From contig RPFO01000348.1 of the NCBI GenBank assembly GCA_009746045.1, positions 1,096,301 to 1,160,300 on the forward strand: a stretch of DNA of 64,000 nucleotides, written 5' to 3'. The position numbers and the translations under genes are program-made. The notes under the pieces are model-generated. The model was not told the origin of the DNA and made no database searches. It saw only the letters and a list, made by a program, of their open reading frames with translations. Source of the stretch: Mesostigma viride. Lineage: Eukaryota > Streptophyta > Mesostigmatophyceae > Mesostigmatales > Mesostigmataceae. This document shows positions 43,746 to 55,011 of this stretch, piece after piece (the first letter of the stretch is position 1; the number at the start of each line of letters is the position of its first letter).

Positions 43746-43764
43746 AAAATCAAATTAAATTATA

Positions 43765-43789
43765 ACATGCCTCCGTTGGGAGGTCATGT
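43765..43789 (-). other. Conserved LINE 3'-end hairpin (copy d)
   Basis: Minus strand ACATG, bulged A, CCTCC, loop CAAC, GGAGG, CATGT. The inner stem has C-G where copies a and b have a U-G wobble. Confidence 0.7.
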
Positions 43790-44132
43790 ACCACATATTC
43801 CTTGATGGGTGGGTGGAGGTGGAGGAAGCCGCGTAATCGAACTAACCTAACTCTAAGCTATCTAGAGTCTATAAAAGCCTAACTACACTACTCAGCAAAG
43901 CGCCCCTTCCTCTTGGGGGGGGGTGGCTTGCCCACAGGGGCTGGCGTGTGAGCCTGGACAATCTTCTGCCACCGCTTCTTGTTCTGCACATGGCAGTCCA
44001 AAGAAGGGACAGGGAGTGGATGCGGTGTTCAAACTGGGCTGGGACCACTAGGTCGGCCAGCAACATCTGGGTACGTGTAGTTCATGGCAGGTTTACCTAG
44101 CTTCCTGGGAATGTCCTTGGGGCCAGGCCAGG

Positions 44133-44820
44133 TGTTACGTCCCAGGATTTACACTCCTAACCTAGCTGAGCTACGTAGCGAAAGATCAACCATGCCGGAA
44201 TTAGGAATAATCAAGGTGGCCTAACGTAGATTGCGCTTCACGGCGTGAGTACGTGAGATATATCTGGCACCGCGGCTTGATGCCAAGCTATTTGTTACAT
44301 ACTTATAAAGGCTAGCAAGAAGACCAATTACAAATGGATAGTGCCCCAGGTTTAATATGAAGGCGTCTTCGCACTTAACATTCATCAAACCAAGAGGACG
44401 AGACTCTCGTCCTTGGACCAATTTAACCTAGGCCTGTGGCGGCGCAGATACAGCGCCGACCCTCTAGATAATTCCAAAGCATGCATTCCAAGCAAGATCC
44501 TCGGGCCGACATCGACCCTCAACTACAGGAATCCCCAATTCGCATCTTCAGCTCCTTCACGTCAAAGCGAGCAGCTGCAGCCAGCCAAGCCAGGGGGGGG
44601 CCAATCATCCATGCATATAAGTACAGGCAAGATCTCAACTGGCGCGGCGCGACTGCACCGGCCCCTAGCTAGAAGGTCGCACCTAACGACCTAGGACCAA
44701 AATAACTAGTCCAAATCACATGACTAAAAAGTTCCATACAAAATAGATCAACAGGCAAAACTGCCTGATTTTTTCCATTGTTGCGCCCTGTTCTAAGGGT
44801 CGGGCCGCAAGTCCGCAACA
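44133..44820. mobile_element. Solo LTR (TGTT...AACA) with 5-bp target duplication
   Basis: It begins TGTTACGTCCC and ends CCGCAACA, the canonical TG...CA ends. The 5-bp duplication CCAGG flanks it at 44128-44132 and 44821-44825. Removing the element and one CCAGG restores the LINE sequence seen at 11390-11420. A TATA-like CATGCATATAAGTACAGG lies near 44612. It has no relative in this window, so the family is unknown; the 5-bp duplication is usual for gypsy/copia LTR elements. Confidence 0.8.
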
Positions 44821-45594
44821 CCAGGTTAAAATATGCCGCCCTGGTTGGCCAATTAAGTCGCTGGTGGCCGGCCAGACCAAGCTAGGGCAGTGTCGACCTG
44901 GCTGGTGCGAGCAAGATGTCATATACAAATGCTATCCTACGCTGCCTAATCTCGTCTGAAATACGAGGCATACCCTGATACAAAGACTCTAATGACCTAC
45001 GCTTGGAAAACCCTACATTCAGGACCTGTTGGAGCATCCTGTAAACCGTGCCGTCTAGCTTAGCTGCCAGTGTGTCCGTGAGTGTCCACGCCTCGGCGCC
45101 ATACATATGAGCATCGTGAGGACGAGGACCTTGAAGAGCATGCGGTTGCGGTGCTCGCCCAGGCCCTTAGAGCGCCAGTAGGTGTTGAGCAAACGGAGCC
45201 TGGCCCAGGCCAGGACGATGCGGATGTCCACATCGTCGGCGGTGTCAGGGAGCATGCTCCCCAACAGTTTGAAGCGGTCACGGAACGGGACCTCCGTCCC
45301 GTCGAGCAGGTGCGGCAGTGGTGAGCGGCTGAAGGCCCCAATCACCATCGCCTCAGTTTTGACACTAATCTCTAACCCCACCGCCCTCGCCTCCAAGCCC
45401 AGACAGTCCAGCCAGGTCTGAATGTGCTCGGGGCGCGCGATGAGGGTGGTGCCGTCCGCATAAATGAGGTCGGCCAGGCGGTAGCCAGTGCCAACCCCAC
45501 CGTGCTCGCGCTCGGATGTCCAAGCCGGGCCGGCTCGAACCCCTTAAGAGCAGTAAAGCGCGCACGTGCCCAGCGCATGATCGACGGGATCCAC

Positions 45595-46141
45595 GACAGT
45601 ATCCTATTCTATCTAATCTACTACAAAAACAGTCTAATCTACAAAATGTTATATCTACGATGCTCGCGACCCTAGGGGTCTTGGCTGGCATGCAGTCCCG
45701 GCGTTTGCAAACACGCTCCTTCCCCACTGCATGCAGGGGGGTTGTTGGCCTCTATGACCTGGGCCCACTTGGCCTTAAGTCCATCATCTTTTTCCAGATC
45801 ATGGAGAGGCCTTGGCCCCCCATGTCCTCCGCTACTAGCTGTTCTTTGAAGGTGCGGGCCTTGCGGCGTCTAACCTGGCGAGGCCCTGCCCACGTGAGAA
45901 GGTGCCGGCGAGGCGGGGCGGGGCGCAGCCCTGCATGCAGAGGGGCCTTGTGAGGTATCTACCTGGTTGGTGCGAGCTAAGTGCCCTAGTAGCATCAGAC
46001 GCCGCTGCTTGATGGTGCTGATGATAAGTGGCTTGCCGAGATACAAGTCCTCCCTGCGGACATGAGCAGCGTATCCTACACGAAAAATTGACCGCAGCAT
46101 ATGTTGGTGACTGCCCAGGCCGCGGTAGCCAGGCTCAACCC
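45595..46141 (-). mobile_element. LINE copy, 3' part, left of the LTR retroelement
   Basis: The C-terminal coding text (HMLRSIFRVGYAAHVRREDL, then LLGHLARTNQVDTS) at 46109-45900 and the 3' UTR belong to a divergent LINE subfamily. The last ~24 bp (46118-46141) match the LINE just before the YADD region, so an internal deletion joined these parts. Together with 61081-62310 this is the host copy into which the retroelement inserted. Confidence 0.65.
46137..46141. other. Target-site duplication AACCC, left copy
   Basis: AACCC directly precedes the 5' LTR and recurs at 61081-61085 directly after the 3' LTR. The uninterrupted LINE has a single CTCAACCCCGCCG at this point (12069-12081). Confidence 0.85.
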
Positions 46142-46519
46142 AGTTAGTCTAAGTCTCCCGCCTGTAGCCTAAGTGGACACGTGCCAGCACCGCCGGCGCC
46201 CAATTGGGTACTGGGACGGTGCTGGACTAGAGCAGTCGTGGCATGGACACGTGGCTGTACTCAGTATGTGATGAGCCGGTACCTCAGTACCGGGACTGTA
46301 GTTGTCATGTTAGGACTGACTAGATCAGGTTGTAACTGATAGGTTAGTCCGTCCAGGATCAGTAAGTTAGTTTAACTTACGCAAAGTCTGGCCAGCCATC
46401 GTTGACGGCTGGCCAGCAGTATATGTGCCACATTATCCTAATGCCAAGGTGTCTCGTCGTTCACACACACACGCCATTTGGCAGTGCCCAAGCATTCCAA
46501 GCTTAGTGTGTCCATAACT
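46142..46519 (+). repeat. 5' LTR
   Basis: 378 bp, nearly identical to 60701-61080. It contains three perfect hairpins in tandem (46276-46293, 46362-46380, 46388-46416) and a TATA-like AGTATATG at 46419-46426, so transcription may start just downstream. Confidence 0.92.
46276..46416 (+). promoter_or_regulatory. Three-hairpin region of the LTR
   Basis: Stem 1 is CCGGTAC/GTACCGG with loop CTCA. Stem 2 is GTAAGTTA/TAACTTAC with loop GTT. Stem 3 is CTGGCCAGCC/GGCTGGCCAG with a 9-base loop. All are perfect, and they are kept in both LTRs. They could be protein-binding palindromes or RNA structures near the start of transcription. Confidence 0.6.
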
Positions 46520-46624
46520 TGCATTAAAAACTCCAAAAACAATACACACGAAAGAACGACGAGCGTTCCCAGCGTTCATTTCGCAAAAAAACCCATTCCA
46601 TCTTTTACCCATCTTTTTGTACCA

Positions 46625-47602
46625 ATGGCTCCCAAGAACAACAAGGGAAAGGCACTGATGGGAGCGACTTCCTCGGAGGAGGAGTCGCCGTCGGTGACGA
46701 AGTACCAGTCGTCTTCGTCGTCCCCGATGTCCGATGACTCGGGGACGTCGGATTCGATTTTGGCGAGCATGCGCCAGGATTTCGAGAACAGGGATGCTCA
46801 CGATCCCATGCATCCTGAGGATGCGGCCATGGAGGCCGCGGACCCAACGTACCGTGACGTTGTGGAGAATGTCGTGGTGCGCCTTCCCCTGATGCGTAGG
46901 GCGCGGGGGTCGACCCCAGTGGTGCGTCCGAGGGGACCACCATATGCACCACGCGGTGCGGGGGCGGGGCCTTCCGAGTCGGATGAGCAGGCGAGTGGGG
47001 GGTCCGGCAGCGTGTCGGAAACCAGCTCGCTGGGTTTGTTCGGCCTGCAGCCATCGTCGGCTGACGAGGCGCGCAGTGCGCAGGTGGCAGCGGATGCTGC
47101 AATGGCGCAGAGCCTGCAGGAGCAGGAGTCCGCGGAAGAGCGGAGGTTGGCTGTGCGCGCACGTGAGCGCGCCCAACAAATGGAGGACGCTGCTCAGGTC
47201 CGCGCGGCATTGATGAGGAGGTCAGCGTCGCCGAGGTCAGCGTCGCCGACCCATGACGTGGTGAGGAGGGCGGACCTGGCGTGTTTCCAGCGCCTTCGAC
47301 GGTCCGCAACGATCCCGAGGGAGATTGATGGGGTGCTGCAGGAGTCGGAGTATTCTTTGACGGGTCCGTCGGCGTCCGAAGCGGACGACCTGGTGGAGAT
47401 GACGCCGGCTATGCAGGCGCGAGAGAAGGAGGCGCAGAGGAGGCTAGCGGTCTTCAAGGCGGAGCGGGAGAAGAAGCAGCGGAGGCGGAACGTGATCGCG
47501 CAGAGGAAGCTGCGTGAGCAGCAGGAGCGTGACAGGGCGGAGGCGCTCGCGGCCAGGATTCGGGTGAAGATGTCTCACACCAAGGTGCGGTGTGAGCGTC
47601 TC
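46625..47602 (+). pseudogene. Retroelement gag, N-terminal part, cut by the CACTA element
   Basis: The start ATG is in ACCAATGGCT. The frame is open for 326 codons and then stops at TAG (47606-47608) inside the CACTA terminal repeat. It is Ser/Glu/Arg-rich with a helical, coiled-coil-like stretch (SLQEQESAEERRLAVRARER) and a basic C-terminal part (RLAVFKAEREKKQRRRNVIA). It has no recognised domain and is assigned to gag by position between the LTR and the zinc knuckle. The frame continues in phase at 55012 once the insertion and one TC are discounted. Confidence 0.75.
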
Positions 47603-47960
47603 CACTAGGAGCCGGGTGTTGACAAAGTGTGACAAATTTTTGTCAACAATTGTCAACTTGTTGACAAAGTGTGACAACTTGTTGACAAATTGTTGACAAA
47701 GTGTGACAAAGTGTGACAAAACTAGACAAAAAAATGTCAACAGCTTGACAAAACTTGACAGAATGTTGACAATGTTGACAAAACGTTGACAATCGTTGAC
47801 ATGTCAACTTTATGTTGATGTCAACAAATGTCAAAACACTGACAAGCCAAGGTGATTTGTCAACAAATGTCAAGACGTTTACAAACGCAGGCCAAACGCA
47901 AGAAAAATGTCAACAAATGTCAACATGACAAAATGTCAACACGATAAACAAAGGCATAGC
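47603..47960. repeat. CACTA left end: TIR and sub-terminal TTGACAA/TGTGACAA motifs
   Basis: The TIR spans 47603-47635. Beyond it, to about 47960, are more than 20 copies of GTTGACAA, GTGTGACAA and their complements in both orientations. The right end (about 54590-55009) mirrors this. Confidence 0.85.
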
Positions 47961-48532
47961 AAACTGACAAATCAACACCACGCACAGGTAAACTTACTTC
48001 ATTAAAATCAATATGGCTGCTGCCTTGCTGCCTGAATTGCGGTTTTCTGCATTACATTAGCATGACAAACTTTACTGACAAAACACATGAATGAAGAGTG
48101 CACTCAATCACAGTCCGAGGGTGGCGTGCAAGATGTACAACCGCAAGCATCTCACAAATGCAGTATAACATCCGTCATAGGGCTGTCCCAGCGATCATTG
48201 CTGAAAAAAATGGACTCTCTAGAAATTTATCGCATGACAATGTCCAGTGCTACAGCGATGTGACGAGGGCTCAGAGCCTACAAAATCTGTGTCCGCAGGT
48301 GCCCTCCCCGCCATGCTGGCCAATGTGTCCGCCATGGTTGTGTTAGGTAGATCGCCTGCATGCAAGGGATACATGCGTTATCCGGCAAAGCAGCAAAGGG
48401 AACACACAAAGATCTTAAGTGAGATGAATACCCGAAATCAGCTGTGTGTAATGAGACGTCGTGAGAGCACAGCAGTCGCGTGGCTGTTTGTGAGTAATGG
48501 CTTGATTTTAGGACCGAGAAAGTGAGATAGCG

Positions 48533-48645
<113 letters not shown>

Positions 48646-50038
48646 GGACGGGTATTCTCACCTAACTCGTCCCCATGTACCTCACAAGATGTGGAGAACA
48701 GCGAAACCCCAGGAATCCCTAGAGAAGAGCGTTGCGTTGCAAACTGCCGAAAAAACAAGTGGGAGCTGTAAAGTTTCTCCAAGATGCCAGGATGCTTTAC
48801 GATCTACTTTCTTGCAATCTCACTACTATGGTGAATACGGCACTCTGAGAAAGAAAGAAGAAAGATTGACGCCAGATCCATGCGAAGGAAAAGTTAGGCC
48901 AATCAACTGAATATATGCCCCGTACAGGGTACGAATAAAATCTAACGAGGTAGAAGGCATCATAACTAAAGTTGACAGAGAAAGGAGTCGTTTGGTGTGG
49001 GGGGTGTGGGGGGTGGGTGAAAAAATCCTGTGATTATCAGCAAAAAGACGCTACTAAGGCAAGAAAGAAAGAAAAAATCTATCCATGCCACGCATGTCAA
49101 CCAAGGCTTCTGGATTTCACAGAAGAGTCTCCCAACGGCAAAGGAGTTCGTATGATTTGTAGCTAAAAGCAGGGCTCCAAAAATATGCATAGAAGCTGGA
49201 AGCACAAAATACACTTTCCAAACTGCTACATTTAATTCCAATTATTAATGCTGGAGGGATCACCACCTACAAACGCTCAATAAAACAAGAATGCAGAAAA
49301 CAAATTATTCCCGTGTGTGCTCTCCTGCCTGCTTTCTAGCTACCAAACAAACAAAGAAAGTGTACATTCTTTGGCTCTCCAATGTGCCTCTTTAGCGTTA
49401 AAAACAAAGAAATACAATTCTTCGGCTCACAATTGTGCTTCATTGGCGGTAACAACAGTGCTGCCGGCTGGGCTATACCAGAACACAAAGAACTATTAAA
49501 CGGCACAGTCAGTAGAACCGTTGTAAAGTACTAAACAAACGAACAAACAAACAAACCGGAGTTGAATATTCAAATAAAGAAGGCGTTCCCATGAGGGAAT
49601 TGCAACCGATAAAACATCATTATCAAGTCCCGAAGGCCTTTGGGTGCCCCTGGACTGAATTACAATGCGGACATCCAATGGTGGCTGCAACGCACAGCAT
49701 GTTTACAGCTTCGTGAATGGACACTAGATGAAGAATGATGACAGTTGCTCACCATAAAAAAATTGGCCGCGCTGGACAGCCGACCACGCCGCTGCCACAT
49801 GCGATGGGGCCACGTGCAAGTCCAACGGTATCAGGCATCACAAGTACACGCGCGAAATTGACATCGAAATGGCAGCACAGATGCAACATACGAATGTATG
49901 GAGAACCGTTAGCTTAAACAACGGAAGTTTGTGAAAAGAAGGAAAGTGACGCAATAGCAGACCGTGGCATACATGATACGCTCAACCTGTACATTATTTA
50001 AATACCTAATTCATAAGCACGTGACGCAACCTGTACAC

Positions 50039-50101
50039 ATCGGCAGGCTCGAGTTACCATGGTCCGGATTCTCCCATGCGCTGGTTGTCTCCTTGATATC
50101 G
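50039..50101 (+). repeat. GAGACAAC repeat family, short copy inside the CACTA element
   Basis: GGCAGGCTCGAGTTACCATG, a CGGATTCTCCCATGCGCTGG block and GTTGTCTCCTTGATAT match the 3' half of the copies at 18109 and 41452, with an internal deletion. Confidence 0.65.
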
Positions 50102-51958
50102 ATGCCTTTCATAAGAATTGAACCAGATTTGGTTTGAATAGTACAATTGACCTTGTGTATCTAGGAGAAAATGAATGTACTGCGAGCATGGCTAACTTGG
50201 CGGGAAACTCTGGGCGGCCCATGTAGCATCATGGGCGGTGGGCCCTAGGGCAATGCACGAGAATGTCACGTGCGTACGGCGTGTTCAAGTCGATGCAAGA
50301 CTGTCAGTATTTCGGACGAAGAATTACTTACTCACCTCAAACGGTTAAGAGTGGGTTAGCTTCTGGATGTCCGAATGGCGCTGTGCCTACCAGCGAACAG
50401 ATCGATGACAACTTAATTCTAGATCCTGGCTGTGTTTCTCCCCCGATGGCTTCTTCTGGCCCTCCGAGCTAGCTAGATAAATTTCATCAAGGACGGCGAT
50501 TTAATTGCTAAGAAAATCATGACGGTCATCAGTGAGTCTATGATCCTATTCCTTATATGTAGTTATTCGTTCCTACCATACCGCCATTGCTGAAAAAGTC
50601 ACAGCATGTAATTCCCACCTTGGCTGCGAGCCTTGGCGTAGCTTCCGTCTTCCACCTTCCCCGGCCACAAGCTTTTCCTTGGAGCACAAGCACGTCTTTC
50701 GTTTGTCATCGTTTAGCTTCAACGGGAACACCCGCGCAAGTCGCAAGTCGCCACCACGGGAATCACTTGCACAAGCTTGCAAGACTTTGCGCAAGACGAT
50801 AGTTGGCGTCGTCTATTAGTATTGTCCACGCATTTGCGGCCGTCTGTCAGTCTGCTGACTCTTATCGGCGGTCCGTAAGTTTGTGGCCATGCCCTGGCCA
50901 TGCCAGTCATCCGACAGCCATCAGATGACGTCCAGTAAATTAAGTAAAAGTACTTATGACGAGTATTTACCAGTGGTAGAGAAACAGTCGTCACTCTACA
51001 GTATCGCTTGGTTGGGATCGCTTGCTGCTGGCGTAATCGCGTCCTTGATCGCCGTACCATTCAGGGAGCGGCCGTACCCGGAAAAACTGCATTGCGCAAC
51101 AGTTGCCCGTCAGCATCCTTTCCCAAAATTCAAAGTTTGCGCCAAAGGCCAGCGTTCAACGAAGGCAGAAGTAGGTGTTGCGCGCAGGAAAAACCATGTC
51201 TACGGTTAGTGCTTGGGGCTAGCGCCGGCCGCCGGGCAGAGAGGGCTCGAGCAACGGGGCCACTCACCGAAGTTCTATGTAAGCAGTGAGCGCCATCCAA
51301 GATTGTGCAATAAGAGATGTTGCAGGCCCTCGAAGTGATGTGATTTCTTCAGCAACCGCTATCAGTAACGATGTAGGTGCACTGTCGATGTATGTATGCT
51401 GAGCTAGGACATGGTGGTAGCCATTGAGGGAGAAACGTGTGCAGTCCTGAGCCAAGCAGCTCTTTACGCTGTAACGCAGCTCGAACAGGACGTCTGGAGC
51501 GCGCCAAGCTCCTTCAACGGCACCACGGTCAGCGAATTTTTGTCGTACGGTTTAACTAACAACACGAATATAGTTAGCATCCCGTGCTCGAATGTGTAGG
51601 GCCGTTTCGTTGCGGGTAAAGCTTGCCACGTATTTCAGAGATTTTAATGTGTATTCTCTGAATGCTTTCATTACCATGGTGCTTTCCGTGCTCGTCATCA
51701 TATGTATACATTTGTGTTGCCGTTTCCTCTTCCATTTTGCGCGTGTACTTGCGGGTGACTGACACCGTCGGACGGGCATGCGGCCTACCCGCGAATGGCT
51801 GAGACTGGCTCCTGCTTGAGACTTGTGGTGAGTAGTGGTTACGATCCCATACATAGGGTCTATACTAAGGATATCACCGTGCTGTAGGTGGAATCGCATG
51901 CAGTGCCTCCTGTTGTTTTTAACTCCCTTTACCTGGCATTTTTGCCGAGGGGTGAGGA

Positions 51959-52792
51959 TTATTCCTTGTCATGGGGGCATACAGGACGGGTTACTTATTC
52001 CTTGTCATGGGGGCAGGCAGGACAAGTTAATTATTCCTTGTCATGGGGGGCAGGCAGGACGGGTTAATTGTTCCTTTTCATGGGGGCAGGCAGGGCGGGT
52101 TAATTATTCCTTGTCATTAGGGGCAGGCAGGACGGGTTAATAATTCCTTGTCATGGGGGCAGGCAGGACGGGTCACTTATTCCTTGTCATGGGGGCAGGC
52201 AGGACGGGTCAATTATTCCGTGTCATGGGGGCAGGCTGGACCTGTTAATTATTCCTTGTCATGGGGGCAGGCGGGACGGGTTAGTAATTCCTTGTCTTGG
52301 GGGCAGGCAGGGCGGGTGAATTATTCCTTTTTATGGTGACAGGCAGAACGGGTTAATCACTCCTTGTCATGGGAGGCAGGCAGGACGGGTTACTTATTCC
52401 TTGTCATGGGGGGCAGGCGCATTGCATATACATTTATTCCTTGTCATGGGGGGCAGGCAGGACGGGTTAATTGTTCTTGTCATGAGGGGACGGCAGGGGG
52501 GGCTCATGATACCCTGTAGTGGGGTGGGCGAAGGCAGGGGGGGTTAATGATTCCCTGTCATGGGGTGGGGGAAGGCAGGGGGGGTTAACGATTCCTTGTG
52601 TCCATGGGGGGCAGGCAGGACGGGTTTCTTATTCCTTGTCATGAGGGGAAGGCAGGGGAGGTAAATGATTTCCTGTCGTGGGGTGGGAGAAGGCGGGGGT
52701 AATAATTTTTCCTTGCCATGGGGGCAGGCAGGACAGGTTAATTATTCCTTGTCATGGGGGCATGCAGAAAAGCTTAAAAATTTCTTGTCATG
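51959..52792. repeat. Minisatellite array 1 (~37-bp unit) in the CACTA element
   Basis: About 22 imperfect copies of a unit with TTATTCCTTGTCATGGGG and a GCAGGCAGGACGGGTTAA step. Unit length varies through G-run changes. It is followed by a ~155-bp non-repetitive unit (52793-52950). Confidence 0.9.
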
Positions 52793-52971
52793 GGATTGAA
52801 AGCACCTCACAGTCAGTTGTCCTCCCTTACGAAATGGCGATTTTGTAGCTACATGATTAACAGAGCATATGCTCTAAATCTTGTAGCAATGGACCGCGTT
52901 ATATTTCTGTTGGCGACTACTTTCAAACATTCATCATTTTTGTTTTTCTTTTACATTTGTCTTGTTGCGGA

Positions 52972-53865
52972 CAGGGAGGGTTGATTGCCTTTTCATGGGG
53001 GGCAGGCAGGGGTGGGGGTTACTCCTTGTCATGGGGGGCAGGCAGGGGGGGTTGATTGCCTTTTCATGGGGGGCAGGCAGGGGCCGGGGCTTAATTATTC
53101 CTTGTAATGTGGTGCAGGCAGGGGGGGTAATGATTCATTGTCATGGGGGGCAGGCAGGGGGGGGGTAACTCCTTGTCATGGGGGGCAGGCGGGGGGGGGG
53201 TAATTATCCCTTGTCATGGGGGTTCAGGCAGAGGGGGCTAATCCTTGTCACATGGGGGGCAGGCTGCGTGGGTAATTTTTCCTTGTAATTAGGGGCAGGC
53301 AGGGGGGGTAGTTGATCCTTGTCATGGGGGACATGCAGGGGGGGGCAATGATTCCTTGTCGTGGGGGGCATGTAGGGGGCGTCAAGTGTTCCTTGTTATG
53401 TGGGGCAGGCAGGGGGGGGATGATTCTTGTCGTGGGGGGCAGGCAGGGGAGGGGATGATTCTTGTCGTGGGGGGCAGGCAGGGAGTGTTAATTATTCCTT
53501 GTCACGGGGGGCAGACAGGGGGGGGCAATGATTCCTTGTCGTGGGGGGCAGGTAGCGGGGGTTAGTTGTTCCTTGTCGTGGGGGGCAGGCAGGGGGGGTC
53601 AATGATTCCTTGTCATGCCCGGGGCAGGTAGGGGGCGTAATTATTCCTTGTATTGGGGGCCAGGCGGGGGGCGTTAATCGTTGTCATGGGGGGCAGGCAG
53701 GGGGGTTTAATCCTTGTCATGGGGGGCAGGCAGGGGGGCTTGTTCCTTGTCATGGGGGACAGGTATGGGGGGGAGATTATTCCGCGTCATGGGGGTAGGC
53801 AAATGGGTTAGTTTTTCCTTGTCATGGGGGGCAGGTGGGGCAGCTTTATAATTCCTTGTGGTGGG
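52972..53865. repeat. Minisatellite array 2 (~37-bp unit) in the CACTA element
   Basis: About 22 copies of the same unit, with longer G-runs and more divergence. It is followed by a second, diverged copy of the ~155-bp unit (53866-54027). Array plus unit therefore look duplicated as a block. Confidence 0.9.
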
Positions 53866-54027
53866 TTTTAAGCACCTTGCAATCGTTATGCCCTCTTAAG
53901 GAAGTGTGCTTGCGCAGCTAATCGATTAACATAACATATGCTCCAAATTTCGTACACAATGGATACCGTAATAAATTTGTTATTGACTACGAATAAACAT
54001 TCATAATTTTTGTTTTTCTTCTGCAGG

Positions 54028-54589
54028 AAGTCTCGGCTGTTCTGGTGCCATATGCATCCTCACCATCGTCGTCATCGACGTAGCCGGCGGACTCGTCTAG
54101 GGTCCATGCACGGGTTGCTCAGGTTTGTCTTTGAATCTGTGTGATGAGGTGTTTTCTTTGCGCAGTGTATGTTTGCCTGCAGCTACCTTTTTTGTTCCAA
54201 ATAGATCAGTGCTTTCTTCTTTGCATTTGCAGCAAGAGAGGGAAGTTTTTGTACAGGTTTTTTAACGTAATCTGCCTCTTTAATGTTGCACAACTGACAA
54301 CAACCATGTATACATTGATGTTATTTCCACCTCTGCATCTTTTTTCTGTGTTTTACAGGAGAGTCGAGAGCTTTTAATCAAAATGACATCCGCAAATGAC
54401 GGCTGCACACAATATACCCAACGGGCGGCTGCCTGCAAATTCTTTGCAAGCATTTAGAGCTTTCCGTGGAAGTCATGCTCACAACGGGCTGCACGCAACG
54501 CAATGGGCTGCCGTCCGAACTTTGCCTACGAGACAATCGTTGTTGCTGTCAGCATTAAGTAATGCTTATTTTGTAATAAAAAGAAAAAT
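54028..54589. other. CACTA interior, right part: possible exon-like remnant
   Basis: A TTTTTCTTCTGCAG|GAAG acceptor-like site at 54012-54027 precedes a short frame (EVSAVLVPYASSPSSSST then stop). Similar T-rich tracts with CAG occur at 54220-54240. These could be remains of a spliced transposase gene, but nothing is recognisable. Confidence 0.25.
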
Positions 54590-54596
54590 TTCACTG

Positions 54597-54655
54597 GTTT
54601 TTGTCACTTTTTGTCACTTTTTGTCACTTTTTGTCACTTTTTGTCACTTTTTGTC
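54597..54655. repeat. TTTTTGTCAC tandem repeat (5-6 copies) at the CACTA right sub-terminal region
   Basis: Ten-bp units in direct tandem begin the right sub-terminal motif region, which continues to the TIR at 54977-55009. Confidence 0.9.
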
Positions 54656-55011
54656 TGTTTTATAGTCCTGATAAATTTTCAGGATTGTCTGTGATATATC
54701 AACGTTTGTGTTGTGATAAATGTGCACAAATGTCACTAATTGTGGTGTGATAAAATGTGATAAAATCTCACTCTCATGTTGACAATGCGTGACGTTGACA
54801 ATGTGTGACATTTTTTGACACTTTCACCTTGATAATTTGTCAAGAATTGTCTTGTAAAATCGACCTGATATGTCATGGTTTTGTCAACATTTGTATAGCT
54901 TTTGTCACACTTTGTCACACCACATGTCACACTTTGTCACACTTTGTCACACTTTATCAACCTGACATGTCAAGCATTGTCACACTTTGTCAACACCCGG
55001 CTCCTAGTGTC

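Larger units (their letters stand above)
43746..45592 (-). mobile_element. LINE copy interrupted by a solo LTR; YADD changed to YADG
   Basis: The 3' end (TTAAATTATA and hairpin at 43765-43789), 3' UTR and C-terminal coding region at 43860-44132 are followed by a 688-bp solo LTR. The reverse transcriptase resumes at 44821-45592 (LTYGAEAWTLT-like block near 45090, GTEVPFRDRFKLLGSMLPD near 45260). At the catalytic site (near 45455) the codons read Tyr-Ala-Asp-Gly, so this copy is dead. It is 5'-truncated at a GATCCACGACA junction with the next LINE. Confidence 0.8.

Noticed and set aside
42804-43805. Long open frames of DGWM and SIHP repeats on both strands
   Set aside because: They are pure translations of the (GATG)n microsatellite and have no non-repeat coding part.
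46433-47179. A 248-codon minus-strand frame over the LTR and gag
   Set aside because: It is antisense to the gag frame, begins inside the LTR and has no protein-like motifs.
51959-53865. CRISPR-like array
   Set aside because: It is direct repetition of a ~37-bp unit without spacers in a eukaryotic transposon, so it is a minisatellite.
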